Notes under the pieces: model-generated | The model's input: only the letters and a program-made list of their open reading frames with translations | Told to the model about the DNA's origin: nothing | The model's database searches: none | Shown here: piece by piece, positions 45,280 to 55,579 of the stretch | How positions within the stretch are numbered: the first letter of the stretch is position 1 | Layout: each line of letters begins with the position of its first letter | From: Galeruca laticollis | Taxonomy: Eukaryota > Arthropoda > Insecta > Coleoptera > Chrysomelidae | Assembly (NCBI GenBank): GCA_963921935.1 | Contig: OY998178.1 | Coordinates: 43,268,951-43,332,950 of the forward strand | DNA length: 64,000 bases | Reading direction: 5' to 3' | Program-made: the position numbers and the translations under genes

Positions 45280-46275
45280 CAAATATTACTTTTCCGCCCA
45301 ACGTTTCTATATGCGAGAAAATTCTTGGTTTACCCCAAAAATAGTTGGAATTTTGAAATTTTTTTTGAGTTATTTTTACGTTTTCCATCAACAACTACAC
45401 GAAAAAACGGTTTTTAGAAAAAAAATCCTGTGTGTATGTCGTCGTCGTCGTTGTCGTCGGCCACTTACATGTCTTGTTAGCACGATACAGCCTCCGGAGT
45501 GCAATAAGTCAGCAATTTCATGATTGTATATTGTTAAGGACATGTCACAGATGATCCTTATTGATTTTCAGTTCACCAGAACCAGTACAACGGGTGCTAT
45601 GGTACTTGAAGTACGACATTTTGTAATTTTTTGAGAAATTTCAGACGATACAGCCTCCGGAGTTCAACAAGTCACCAATTTTATGATTGAATATTATAGT
45701 ATTCAGGGCATCTCACTTATAAACCCTATTGATTTTCAGCTCACCGGTGCCAATACAACAGGTGCTACAGTACGTTAAGTACGATATTTTTGTCATTTTT
45801 GGAGGAGTTTCAGTTTGTTAGCACGATACAGCCTCCGGAGTATATACAAGTGACCATTTTTATTTTTGGATATTATTCAGAGCGTCTCAAAGATGAAACC
45901 TATTGATATTCAACTCAGTAAAGCCAGTAAAACGAGTGCTATGGTACTTGAAGTACCAAATTTCCGTCGTTTTTGGAGAATTTTCAGTTTGTTAGCACGA
46001 TACAGCCGTATACAGAATTTACGATTGATCATATTTATTATTGAATATTGTTGAAGGTGTCTCACAGATGTACCCTATTGATTTTCAGTTGACTAGACCG
46101 AGTATATCGGGTCCTGTAAATCCAAAATACTGAATTTTTGGTTATTTTTGGAGAAATGTCGGTTTGTTAGCACGATATATCCCCCGAAGTACTCGTATAT
46201 ACAAGTAACAATTTTATGATAGAATATTGTTCAGGGCCACGGATGCGGAAAAGTTAGTTTTAATCCTTAAAACCG
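45280..46275 (+). repeat. Array of a ~174-bp repeat, left arm of a foldback structure
   Basis: CGATACAGCCTCCGGAGT or a close variant starts at about 45484, 45647, 45824, 45998 and 46168, a spacing of 163-177 bp. Each unit also has CCTATTGATTTTCAG and a GGTACTTGAAGTAC near-palindrome. The outer edge (45290-45475) contains TTTTCCGCCCAAC and a TCGTCGTCG run. The inner edge is GCGGAAAAGTTAGTTTTAA at about 46251. Confidence 0.85.
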
Positions 46276-46929
46276 TTTATTTTCCATGTAAATTATTTAA
46301 AAAAATTGTTAAAAGAAAAGAATCACAAAATGAAGACGAAATAATATTTATTGTTATTTTAATTGTTGTCCTATATTCAATAAACCGAAGACCATTACAG
46401 GTTTTCACATTATCAAAAACCCATTAGTTTATTAATAGTCTATAATTCGTTACTTGGCAACTATATTCGAATTGAATTCAATAGTAGTATTCAGTGTCTT
46501 TGTAAGTAGACGTGTATGAAGTGATAGGTTTTGTTTATGAATGCTATGGAGTACGAACAAGAAATGCACAAACGAACTATTGTTCGTAAAGAAAGAAATC
46601 GAGTGCCGGTGGTGATGATGTGTAACGCTAAATCAATTTGAAAAGTAATTAAGTGGAGAGTTAGGTGAGTTATGTACAATTTCTTTAATCTCCGAACCCG
46701 TTTTCAAGTCAATCAATATCATGATTTATCTAGAAAAATCTAAATAAAATATAAAGTATAGGTACACCTTTGATTGGAAGAATATAAAATTACTTTTCCT
46801 ATATAAAGTTGCTATTACTGCTAGAAGAGTTACAGTTCCATCGATGCAAATATTCTGAAATATTATTTTAAGTCGAACTGTTTGTAGTATTTTGTAAAGG
46901 ATAATAAGAGCTTTTAACTTATGAATCGA
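46276..46929. other. Spacer between inverted ~174-bp arrays
   Basis: About 650 bases with no coding signal. It is flanked on each side by the same GGTTTTAAGGATTAAAACTA-like block in opposite orientation. Confidence 0.6.
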
Positions 46930-47705
46930 AATTAACGGTTTTACAGATTAAAACTAACTTTTCCGCATATGTAACTAGCCCTGAACAATATCCTACCATA
47001 AAATTGGTCATTTGTTTACACTTTGGAGGCTCTACTGTGCTGACGAACCGAAATTTCTCCAAAAGTTACCAAACATGTGGTACTCCAAGTACCACAACAC
47101 TCCCTGTACTGCTTCTAGAGAGCTGAAAATCAATAAAGTTCATCTATTAGACGCCCTGAACAATATCTAATCATAAATTTGATCACTTGTATACACTCTA
47201 GAGGCTCTATCGAGATAACAACCCGATATTTCGCAAAAATGACCAAAAATGTGGTAATTTGAGTACTACAGCACCCGTTGTACTGGCTCTAGTATGCTGG
47301 GAACGATAAAGTTGATCTATTAGATGGTCTGAGCCACATCCAATCATAAAATCGATCGCTTGTATACACTCCGGAGGCTGTATGGAGATAAGAACCCAAA
47401 ATTTTTCCAAAAATGACGAATCTGTAGTACTTTAGGTACCTAGCAACGTTGTACTGGCAGTGGTGTGCAAAAAATAAATATAGTTTATCTATTAGACGCC
47501 CGGAACAATATACAATCATAAAAGTGGTCGCTTGTATACACTCTGGAGGTTGTATCGTGGTAAGAAACCGAAATTTTTCCCAAAATTATAAAAATGTGGG
47601 ACTTTAAGTACCGTAGCACCCGTTGTACTGGCTCTGGTGAACTGAAAATCAATAGGGTTCATCTATCAGATGTCCTGAACAGTATTCAATCAAATGTACA
47701 ATTAT
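46930..47705 (-). repeat. Array of the ~174-bp repeat, right arm, inverted
   Basis: The units are in the opposite orientation to the left array: GGAGGCTCTACTGTGCTGAC at 47028, then at about 47200, 47372 and 47546. It begins with AAAACTAACTTTTCCGCAT, the inverse of the left array's inner edge, so the two arrays form a foldback. The last unit ends near 47700. Confidence 0.85.
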
Positions 47706-47848
47706 TTCTTATTGTTACATACTTGTTTTATAAAACTAAATTTTTGTGAGGAAATCTACTTTTCCGTAATTGAACGTTTTGTATTGTTTATTGTTGGAAA
47801 AGTAAGTCATTTAACAACATTTAGTGTGTACATAATAATAATATGTTG

Positions 47849-48102
47849 AAATTGACTGTCTCGACCCTTACTTCGTGGAATATGCTCATATTAGTGTTTT
47901 TAAATGAAACTCAAGGTCTCTAGTTAATTCCACAATATAATACAAGTTATTGAAAATTCTAAAAAATTGACAATTGTTTCGATAAATCAATATCATCCAT
48001 TGATATTGATTGATCGAAACAATTGTCAATTTTTTAGAATTTTCAATAACTTGTATTATATTGTGGAATTAACTAGAGACCTTGAGTTTCATTTAAAAAC
48101 AC
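47849..48102 (-). mobile_element. Minimal Penelope-like insertion, 254 bp, nearly all hairpin
   Basis: It is flanked by TAATAATATGTTG at 47836-47848 and 48103-48115. The sequence is GAAATTGACTGTCTCGACCC (inverse of the PLE end) followed by two inverted copies of the terminal region that meet at about 48000. The arms are about 107 bases with only one or two mismatches and a loop of about 5 bases (TCCAT). The ribozyme core is missing because the junction falls inside it. No coding part is present. Confidence 0.9.
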
Positions 48103-48228
48103 TAATAATATGTTGGATGAAAGGTGAAATTGAAACAATTCATAACAGTATTTTGAATGAAACTAGTGTTTTTAAATGAAACTCAAGGTCTCTAGTTAAT
48201 TCCACAATATAATACAAGTTATTAAAAA

Positions 48229-48286
48229 TTCTAAAAAATTGACAATTGTTTCGATAAATCAATATCATCGTCAGAATGACAGAAGT
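48229..48286 (-). ncRNA. Hammerhead ribozyme, intact core, minus strand
   Basis: It is the exact inverse of the plus-strand ribozyme: TTCTGTCATT, CTGACGA, the GATA/TATC helix, GAAACAATTGTC and an AGAA that closes helix I. It lies in the terminal part of the inverted copy, so it would act in transcripts reading that copy. Confidence 0.75.
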
Positions 48287-48537
48287 TACATTTCATTTTA
48301 TGCCTACCTGATGTTTAGTAGTTATATTTTTGGCTAGACCAAGAAGTAACCTAACTTGTGATTGGCTTAATATATGTTTATAGAAAAAAGAAGAAGATGT
48401 GATATTACAAATATTGAAGCTTAGATATTATTAGCCCTATGGTGATATCCTGGATATCATTTTTCCAATTAAGATCAGTATAACTGTGCAATGATATAGA
48501 AAACCAGGAAAACTATATCTGCTGATCTTTACAATTA

Positions 48538-50916
48538 TCACTTAATAAGACAGTTTATTAGTGGAGAATTCCCTAGATTTAACTGTTCATTGACAACTTC
48601 ATATTGTGGGTTTCTTAAATGTCTTCTAATTTCCAGTTCTTCAAGGAAATCCAGTTCTTGTTTCTTTTCACAAATATGCAGCACTTCTAGTTCTGTGTTA
48701 GGTGTCAATGAATGATTGGTGTCAAGTAGATGTTTTGCGTAGTGAGATTCATCTGGTTGTTTTAATCTGTAAGCTCGTAAGTGCTCACTGTATCGTATTT
48801 CAAAATTCCTAAGGGTCTGACCCAAATAGACAGCATTACATTCTGGACATTTGAGTTTATATATACCTGACTTCTTTAATAGTGGTATTTTTGTTTTTAC
48901 ATTTAACAATTTTGTACTAACGTTACTTTCTATTTTAAAAGAAATTGTTGCATTTGTTGCTGAAGATATTATCTTTGAAATATTATTAGAAATATTTCCT
49001 GCATATGTGATGGTTTTATAAGTTTTAATTTCATCAGCTTGTTTAGGATATATTAGTTGTAATGCCACTTTTTTCTCTTTTTTACTAATTACTTTATTTA
49101 TCATATCTAATGGATAACCGTTAGATGTTGCTATTTGTCTAATTGTATTAATCTCTCTATCAAAATTACATTTGTTCATAGGAACTGAAAAAGCTCTATG
49201 TATCATTGAATTATATGCTGCTAGTCTGTGTGAGACAGGGTGGCTAGAATTGAATGGAATTGTCACATCAGTCTGTGTTGGTTTTCGGTAAATTGAATAA
49301 TCAAGTACATCATTAACTCTTTGAATTTTTAAATCAAGAAAAATGATTGAGCTATTTTCTTCAATTTCTAATGTAAATTTAATTTTCGGGTGTAAATTAT
49401 TGATGTGGTTGAAAAACACATCTAATTGTCGCTCACTACCCATAAAACAAGCTAATATGTCATCCACATATCTATACCAAAATAAAATATTTTTCGAAAT
49501 ATTACTTTCAAAGATCTTTCTTTCTAAATTGTCCATAAAAATGTTTGCTAAAATAGGTGATATAGGGCTTCCCATTGGTAAACCTTCATTTTGAATATAT
49601 ATCTTATTGTCAAAAGTGAAATAATTCTGATTAATGCATACATCAAATAAATTAAGTATATCTGATATTATTCCTGGATTAATATTTTTATCTTCTAGTA
49701 ATTTTCTTACAAGTATTAGACATTCTTTAGGAGGAATTTTAGTAAACATATTAGTTACATCGAACGATATGAGTTTATAGTTATCTTGCAAGTGGATTGA
49801 TTTCAACTTTTTGATTAGTTCTATTGAATTTCTAATTGAGTACTGAGATTCATATCCGTAAGTATTGAGTATATTGTTGAGCTTTTTTGCCAATATATTA
49901 TTAGGAGCATTAACATAAGAGACTACAGGTCTAATTGGTTTCGTTATTTTATGTAATTTAACTGTTCCATATAATTGTGGACAATGAGGATTTTTATGTA
50001 TGATAGACCTCTTTTCGTAAGCATTTAAAAGATAATTTGAATTATTAACAATATCCCTTACATTATTAGAAAACTTCTTTGTTGGGTCTGCTTTAAGAAC
50101 TTTTACATCGCTGGATTCTATAAAGTTATATACTTTGGAATTGTAATTTTCAGTCGTCAAAATGACAGTAGCATTCCCCTTATCGGATTTTGTAACTGTT
50201 AGGTTATGATTCTCTATCTTCTGTTTTATTGCGTTTAAAACTGAAATGTCATTTTTTGTTTGACGTTTAACTTTTGAAGGTTCAATATTTTTGATTAAAT
50301 TGGCAATTTTTAATTTCTCATAAAGAAAATTATTTGAATTAGATTTTAAAGCTATTTCTGACTCTATAGCTATAATTTGTTTAATATTATTCGTAAATTT
50401 AGGTGGTATGCTGTACTTTAAACCTTTATTTAAAAATTCTATTTCACTATTTGTAAAATTAGTGTCTGAAAGGTTTTCAAATCGTGGTGCAAAGTGTGTT
50501 GGTATGTAGGTACTTACAGTTTCATGATGTTTTGAGTATTGAATTTTATGCTGTGTGTGTTCAAGATTCTGTAGCTTCTTTTCTTGTTTCTTAAATTTCA
50601 TATGCTTCATAGTGCTGATATTTTCTCTAATTTTGTCATCCAAACAGTCAAATTCTACTGGATGTAATTGGAATGTGAGTTCTGAATGTACAACTTTTAT
50701 GTAGTTGTCTAAGGAGTCTCTAACTTTGAACCATTTCTTACATTCAGATTTTATCCAAACTCGTTGAGCACATTTTATAGCTTTTTGTGCTTGTGGTGTT
50801 TTAGTGTGACATTTTATATTCACATAATTTGGTATTACCTTTTTTCTAAGGCATTCTTGGTTAAACCAAATGTTTTGTGATGCTTTGTAACGTTTTTGTA
50901 GTAACTTCTGGTACAA
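48538..50916 (-). pseudogene. PLE reverse transcriptase/GIY-YIG ORF, lacks first 25 codons
   Basis: The frame is open for 792 codons but begins at the inversion junction with a TTG codon (LYQKLLQKRYKAS in register with residue 26 of the full protein). A stop lies immediately upstream. The first in-frame ATG is about 100 codons in. All motifs of the full copy are present: GLPMGSPISPILANIFM, YVDD, GIY and YLG. Relative to the full copy I see Ile for Thr (AIESE), Ile for Asn (SSIIFL), Ala for Asp (LNAYEK) and Glu for Lys (PDESH). The body is intact but the native start is gone. Confidence 0.85.
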
Positions 50917-50918
50917 TT

Positions 50919-52125
50919 AGACCTGTAGTCTCTTATGTTAATGCTCCTAATAATATATTGGCAAAAAAGCTCAACAATATACTCAATACTTACGGATATG
51001 AATCTCAGTACTCAATTAGAAATTCAATAGAACTAATCAAAAAGTTGAAATCAATCCACTTGCAAGATAACTATAAACTCATATCGTTCGATGTAACTAA
51101 TATGTTTACTAAAATTCCTCCTAAAGAATGTCTAATACTTGTAAGAAAATTACTAGAAGATAAAAATATTAATCCAGGAATAATATCAGATATACTTAAT
51201 TTATTTGATGTATGCATTAATCAGAATTATTTCACTTTTGACAATAAGATATATATTCAAAATGAAGGTTTACCAATGGGAAGCCCTATATCACCTATTT
51301 TAGCAAACATTTTTATGGACAATTTAGAAAGAAAGATCTTTGAAAGTAATATTTCGAAAAATATTTTATTTTGGTATAGATATGTGGATGACATATTAGC
51401 TTGTTTTATGGGTAGTGAGCGACAATTAGATGTGTTTTTCAACCACATCAATAATTTACACCCGAAAATTAAATTTACATTAGAAATTGAAGAAAATAGC
51501 TCAATCAATTTTCTTGATTTAAAAATTCAAAGAGTTAATGATGTACTTGATTATTCAATTTACCGAAAACCAACACAGACTGATGTGACAATTCCATTCA
51601 ATTCTAGCCACCCTGTCTCACACAGACTAGCAGCATATAATTCAATGATACATAGAGCTTTTTCAGTTCCTATGAACAAATGTAATTTTGATAGAGAGAT
51701 TAATACAATTAGACAAATAGCAACATCTAACGGTTATCCATTAGATATGATAAATAAAGTAATTAGTAAAAAAGAGAAAAAAGTGGCATTACAACTAATA
51801 TATCCTAAACAAGCTGATGAAATTAAAACTTATAAAACCATCACATATGCAGGAAATATTTCTAATAATATTTCAAAGATAATATCTTCAGCAACAAATG
51901 CAACAATTTCTTTTAAAATAGAAAGTAACGTTAGTACAAAATTGTTAAATGTAAAAACAAAAATACCACTATTAAAGAAGTCAGGTATATATAAACTCAA
52001 ATGTCCAGAATGTAATGCTGTCTATTTGGGTCAGACCCTTAGGAATTTTGAAATACGATACAGTGAGCACTTACGAGCTTACAGATTAAAACAACCAGAT
52101 AAATCTCACTACGCAAAACATCTAC
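50919..52125 (+). pseudogene. PLE ORF truncated at both ends
   Basis: It enters at IRPVVSYVNAPNN (about residue 353 of the full protein) directly after the inverted copy. It is open through SFDVTNMFTKIP, YVDDILACF and SGIYKLKCPECNAVYLGQT. After SHYAKHLL at about 52125 it is joined straight to 3'-flanking sequence (AATATTTGTAATATCAC), skipping the last 60 or so codons. A short shared AATATTT-like stretch at the joint suggests a microhomology deletion. Confidence 0.85.
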
Positions 52126-52255
52126 TAATATTTGTAATATCACATCTTCTTCTTTTTTCTATAAACATATATTAAGCCAATCACAAGTTAGGTTACTTCT
52201 TGGTCTAGCCAAAAATATAACTACTAAACATCAGGTAGGCATAAAATGAAATGTA

Positions 52256-52313
52256 ACTTCTGTCATTCTGACGATGATATTGATTTATCGAGACAATTGT
52301 CAATTTTTTAGAA
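52256..52313 (+). ncRNA. Hammerhead ribozyme copy with mutated core
   Basis: CTGACGA, helix II and the GTC site are present, but the GAAA core reads GAGA (TATCGAGACAATTG). That replaces a core adenine and is expected to abolish or strongly reduce cleavage. It lies just upstream of the full-length ORF. Confidence 0.7.
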
Positions 52314-52380
52314 TTTTTAATAACTTGTATTATATTGTGGAATTAACTAGAGACCTTGAGTTTCATTTAAAAACACTAAT

Positions 52381-54834
52381 ATGAGCATATTCCACGAAGT
52401 AAGGGTCGAGACAGTCAATTTCATTAAAAAATCTTCGAGAGAAGATTTGACCCGACTGTACCAGAAGTTACTACAAAAACGTTACAAAGCATCACAAAAC
52501 ATTTGGTTTAACCAAGAATGCCTTAGAAAAAAGGTTATACCAAATTATGTGAATATAAAATGTCACACTAAAACACCACAAGCACAAAAAGCTATAAAAT
52601 GTGCTCAACGAGTTTGGATAAAATCTGAATGTAAGAAATGGTTCAAAGTTAGAGACTCCTTAGACAACTACATAAAAGTTGTACATTCAGAACTCACATT
52701 CCAATTACATCCAGTAGAATTTGACTGTTTGGATGACAAAATTAGAGAAAATATCAGCACTATGAAGCATATGAAATTTAAGAAACAAGAAAAGAAGCTA
52801 CAGAATCTTGAACACACACAGCATAAAATTCAATACTCAAAACATCATGAAACTGTAAGTACCTACATACCAACACACTTTGCACCACGATTTGAAAACC
52901 TTTCAGACACTAATTTTACAAATAGTGAAATAGAATTTTTAAATAAAGGTTTAAAGTACAGCATACCACCTAAATTTACGAATAATATTAAACAAATTAT
53001 AGCTACAGAGTCAGAAATAGCTTTAAAATCTAATTCAAATAATTTTCTTTATGAGAAATTAAAAATTGCCAATTTAATCAAAAATATTGAACCTTCAAAA
53101 GTTAAACGTCAAACAAAAAATGACATTTCAGTTTTAAACGCAATAAAACAGAAGATAGAGAATCATAACCTAACAGTTACAAAATCCGATAAGGGGAATG
53201 CTACTGTCATTTTGACGACTGAAAATTACAATTCCAAAGTATATAACTTTATAGAATCCAGCGATGTAAAAGTTCTTAAAGCAGACCCAACAAAGAAGTT
53301 TTCTAATAATGTAAGGGATATTGTTAATAATTCAAATTATCTTTTAAATGATTACGAAAAGAGGTCTATCATACATAAAAATCCTCATTGTCCACAATTA
53401 TATGGAACAGTTAAATTACATAAAATAACGAAACCAATTAGACCTGTAGTCTCTTATGTTAATGCTCCTAATAATATATTGGCAAAAAAGCTCAACAATA
53501 TACTCAATACTTACGGATATGAATCTCAGTACTCAATTAGAAATTCAATAGAACTAATCAAAAAGTTGAAATCAATCCACTTGCAAGATAACTATAAACT
53601 CATATCGTTCGATGTAACTAATATGTTTACTAAAATTCCTCCTAAAGAATGTCTAATACTTGTAAGAAAATTACTAGAAGATAAAAATATTAATCCAGGA
53701 ATAATATCAGATATACTTAATTTATTTGATGTATGCATTAATCAGAATTATTTCACTTTTGACAATAAGATATATATTCAAAATGAAGGTTTACCAATGG
53801 GAAGCCCTATATCACCTATTTTAGCAAACATTTTTATGGACAATTTAGAAAGAAAGATCTTTGAAAGTAATATTTCGAAAAATATTTTATTTTGGTATAG
53901 ATATGTGGATGACATATTAGCTTGTTTTATGGGTAGTGAGCGACAATTAGATGTGTTTTTCAACCACATCAATAATTTACACCCGAAAATTAAATTTACA
54001 TTAGAAATTGAAGAAAATAGCTCAATCAATTTTCTTGATTTAAAAATTCAAAGAGTTAATGATGTACTTGATTATTCAATTTACCGAAAACCAACACAGA
54101 CTGATGTGACAATTCCATTCAATTCTAGCCACCCTGTCTCACACAGACTAGCAGCATATAATTCAATGATACATAGAGCTTTTTCAGTTCCTATGAACAA
54201 ATGTAATTTTGATAGGGAGATTAATACAATTAGACAAATAGCAACATCTAACGGTTATCCATTAGATATGATAAATAAAGTAATTAGTAAAAAAGAGAAA
54301 AAAGTGGCATTACAACTAATATATCCTAAACAAGCTGATGAAATTAAAACTTATAAAACCATCACATATGCAGGAAATATTTCTAATAATATTTCAAAGA
54401 TAATATCTTCAGCAACAAATGCAACAATTTCTTTTAAAATAGAAAGTAACGTTAGTACAAAATTGTTAAATGTAAAAACAAAAATACCACTATTAAAGAA
54501 GTCAGGTATATATAAACTCAAATGTCCAGAATGTAATGCTGTCTATTTGGGTCAGACCCTTAGGAATTTTGAAATACGATACAGTGAGCACTTACGAGCT
54601 TACAGATTAAAACAACCAGATAAATCTCACTACGCAAAACATCTACTTGACACCAATCATTCATTGACACCTAACACAGAACTAGAAGTGCTGCATATTT
54701 GTGAAAAGAAACAAGAACTGGATTTCCTTGAAGAACTGGAAATTAGAAGACATTTAAGAAACCCACAATATGAAGTTGTCAATGAACAGTTAAATCTAGG
54801 GAATTCTCCACTAATAAACTGTCTTATTAAGTGA
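52381..54834 (+). CDS. Penelope-like reverse transcriptase / GIY-YIG endonuclease, full length, uninterrupted
   Basis: 817 codons from ATG (MSIFHEVRVETVNF) to TGA. The protein should copy PLE RNA into DNA at a nick it makes itself. In order it has an N-terminal domain with KSDKGNATVI (residues 268-277), motif A SFDVTNMFTKIP (Asp 411), motif B GLPMGSPISPILANIFM (470-486), WYRYVDDILACF with the catalytic Asp pair at 510-511, and a thumb. A GIY-YIG nuclease follows with SGIYKLKCPECNAVYLGQT (708-726, YLG for YIG and a CxxC), FEIRYSEH (Arg 733) and HYAKHLLDTNH; a Glu near 785 is the likely metal ligand. The start lies within the terminal repeat, so the first 14 codons are repeated at the element's end. 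No inactivating change is visible. Confidence 0.9.
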   Translation: MSIFHEVRVETVNFIKKSSREDLTRLYQKLLQKRYKASQNIWFNQECLRKKVIPNYVNIKCHTKTPQAQKAIKCAQRVWIKSECKKWFKVRDSLDNYIKVVHSELTFQLHPVEFDCLDDKIRENISTMKHMKFKKQEKKLQNLEHTQHKIQYSKHHETVSTYIPTHFAPRFENLSDTNFTNSEIEFLNKGLKYSIPPKFTNNIKQIIATESEIALKSNSNNFLYEKLKIANLIKNIEPSKVKRQTKNDISVLNAIKQKIENHNLTVTKSDKGNATVILTTENYNSKVYNFIESSDVKVLKADPTKKFSNNVRDIVNNSNYLLNDYEKRSIIHKNPHCPQLYGTVKLHKITKPIRPVVSYVNAPNNILAKKLNNILNTYGYESQYSIRNSIELIKKLKSIHLQDNYKLISFDVTNMFTKIPPKECLILVRKLLEDKNINPGIISDILNLFDVCINQNYFTFDNKIYIQNEGLPMGSPISPILANIFMDNLERKIFESNISKNILFWYRYVDDILACFMGSERQLDVFFNHINNLHPKIKFTLEIEENSSINFLDLKIQRVNDVLDYSIYRKPTQTDVTIPFNSSHPVSHRLAAYNSMIHRAFSVPMNKCNFDREINTIRQIATSNGYPLDMINKVISKKEKKVALQLIYPKQADEIKTYKTITYAGNISNNISKIISSATNATISFKIESNVSTKLLNVKTKIPLLKKSGIYKLKCPECNAVYLGQTLRNFEIRYSEHLRAYRLKQPDKSHYAKHLLDTNHSLTPNTELEVLHICEKKQELDFLEELEIRRHLRNPQYEVVNEQLNLGNSPLINCLIK

Positions 54835-55085
54835 TAATTGTAAAGATCAGCAGATATAGTTTTCCTGGTTTTCTATATCATTGCACAGTTATACTGATCT
54901 TAATTGGAAAAATGATATCCAGGATATCACCATAGGGCTAATAATATCTAAGCTTCAATATTTGTAATATCACATCTTCTTCTTTTTTCTATAAACATAT
55001 ATTAAGCCAATCACAAGTTAGGTTACTTCTTGGTCTAGCCAAAAATATAACTACTAAACATCAGGTAGGCATAAAATGAAATGTA

Positions 55086-55143
55086 ACTTCTGTCATTCTG
55101 ACGATGATATTGATTTATCGAAACAATTGTCAATTTTTTAGAA
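55086..55143 (+). ncRNA. Hammerhead ribozyme, intact core, downstream of the full-length ORF
   Basis: All core elements are present: CTGACGA, GATA/TATC helix II, GAAA, ACAATTGT and GTC. It lies about 250 bases after the ORF stop and about 110 bases before the insertion end. Cleavage after GTC would process the 3' side of a transcript, or the 5' side of the next unit in a tandem. Confidence 0.8.
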
Positions 55144-55311
55144 TTTTTAATAACTTGTATTATATTGTGGAATTAACTAGAGACCTTGAGTTTCATTTAA
55201 AAACACTAATATGAGCATATTCCACGAAGTAAGGGTCGAGACAGTCAATTTCATTGAATGAAACTTACTGTTTCTAGTTAACTCCACAATATATTGAAAA
55301 AATATTAGAAA

Positions 55312-55372
55312 TTCTAAAAAATTGACAATTGTTTCGATATTACCTAAATGTCATCATCAGAATGACAGAAGT
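55312..55372 (-). ncRNA. Hammerhead ribozyme, diverged family, CTGATGA core
   Basis: On the minus strand TTCTGTCATT, CTGATGA, a helix II of about five pairs with one C/A mismatch (GACATTTAGGTAATATC), GAAACAATTGTC, and AGAA in the right place. The helix II loop differs from that of the young copies, while core and cleavage site are kept. Confidence 0.65.
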
Positions 55373-55579
55373 TACATTTCATTTTATGCCTACCTGATGT
55401 TTAATTGTGATTGACTCAATATATGTTAATAGAAAAAAGAAGATATGCTATTACAAATATTGAAGCTTAGATATTATTAGCCATATGGGGATATCCTGGA
55501 TATCATTTTTCCCAATTAAGATCCGTATAACTGTGCAATGACATAGAAAACCAGGGAAACCATACCTGCAGATCTTTAC

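Larger units (their letters stand above)
48164..55253. mobile_element. Composite Penelope-like insertion: inverted copy, truncated copy, full copy
   Basis: It begins TAGTGTTTTTAAATGAAAC at 48164, ends GAGACAGTCAATTTCA at 55253, and is flanked by TTGAATGAAAC (48153-48163 and 55254-55264). It has three parts: a minus-strand copy (48164 to about 50918), a forward copy truncated at both ends of its ORF (about 50919-52380), and a full forward unit (52381-55253). The protein copies differ by only about four residues in 790, so the insertion is young. It sits within the terminal part of an older PLE whose remainder starts at 55265. Confidence 0.9.

Noticed and set aside
45484..46235. CRISPR-like spaced repeats
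   Set aside because: Units are about 174 bp and repeat along their full length with no short identical repeat plus unique spacer; the genome context is eukaryotic.
49343..49594. Repeated 83-codon frames antisense to the PLE ORF (also at 51257 and 53778)
   Set aside because: They are antisense shadows of the conserved reverse transcriptase region, identical only because the element copies are identical.
50877..50918. In-frame upstream extension of the middle PLE ORF
   Set aside because: These bases belong to the inverted copy and read antisense to its ORF; the true sequence of the forward copy begins at about 50919.
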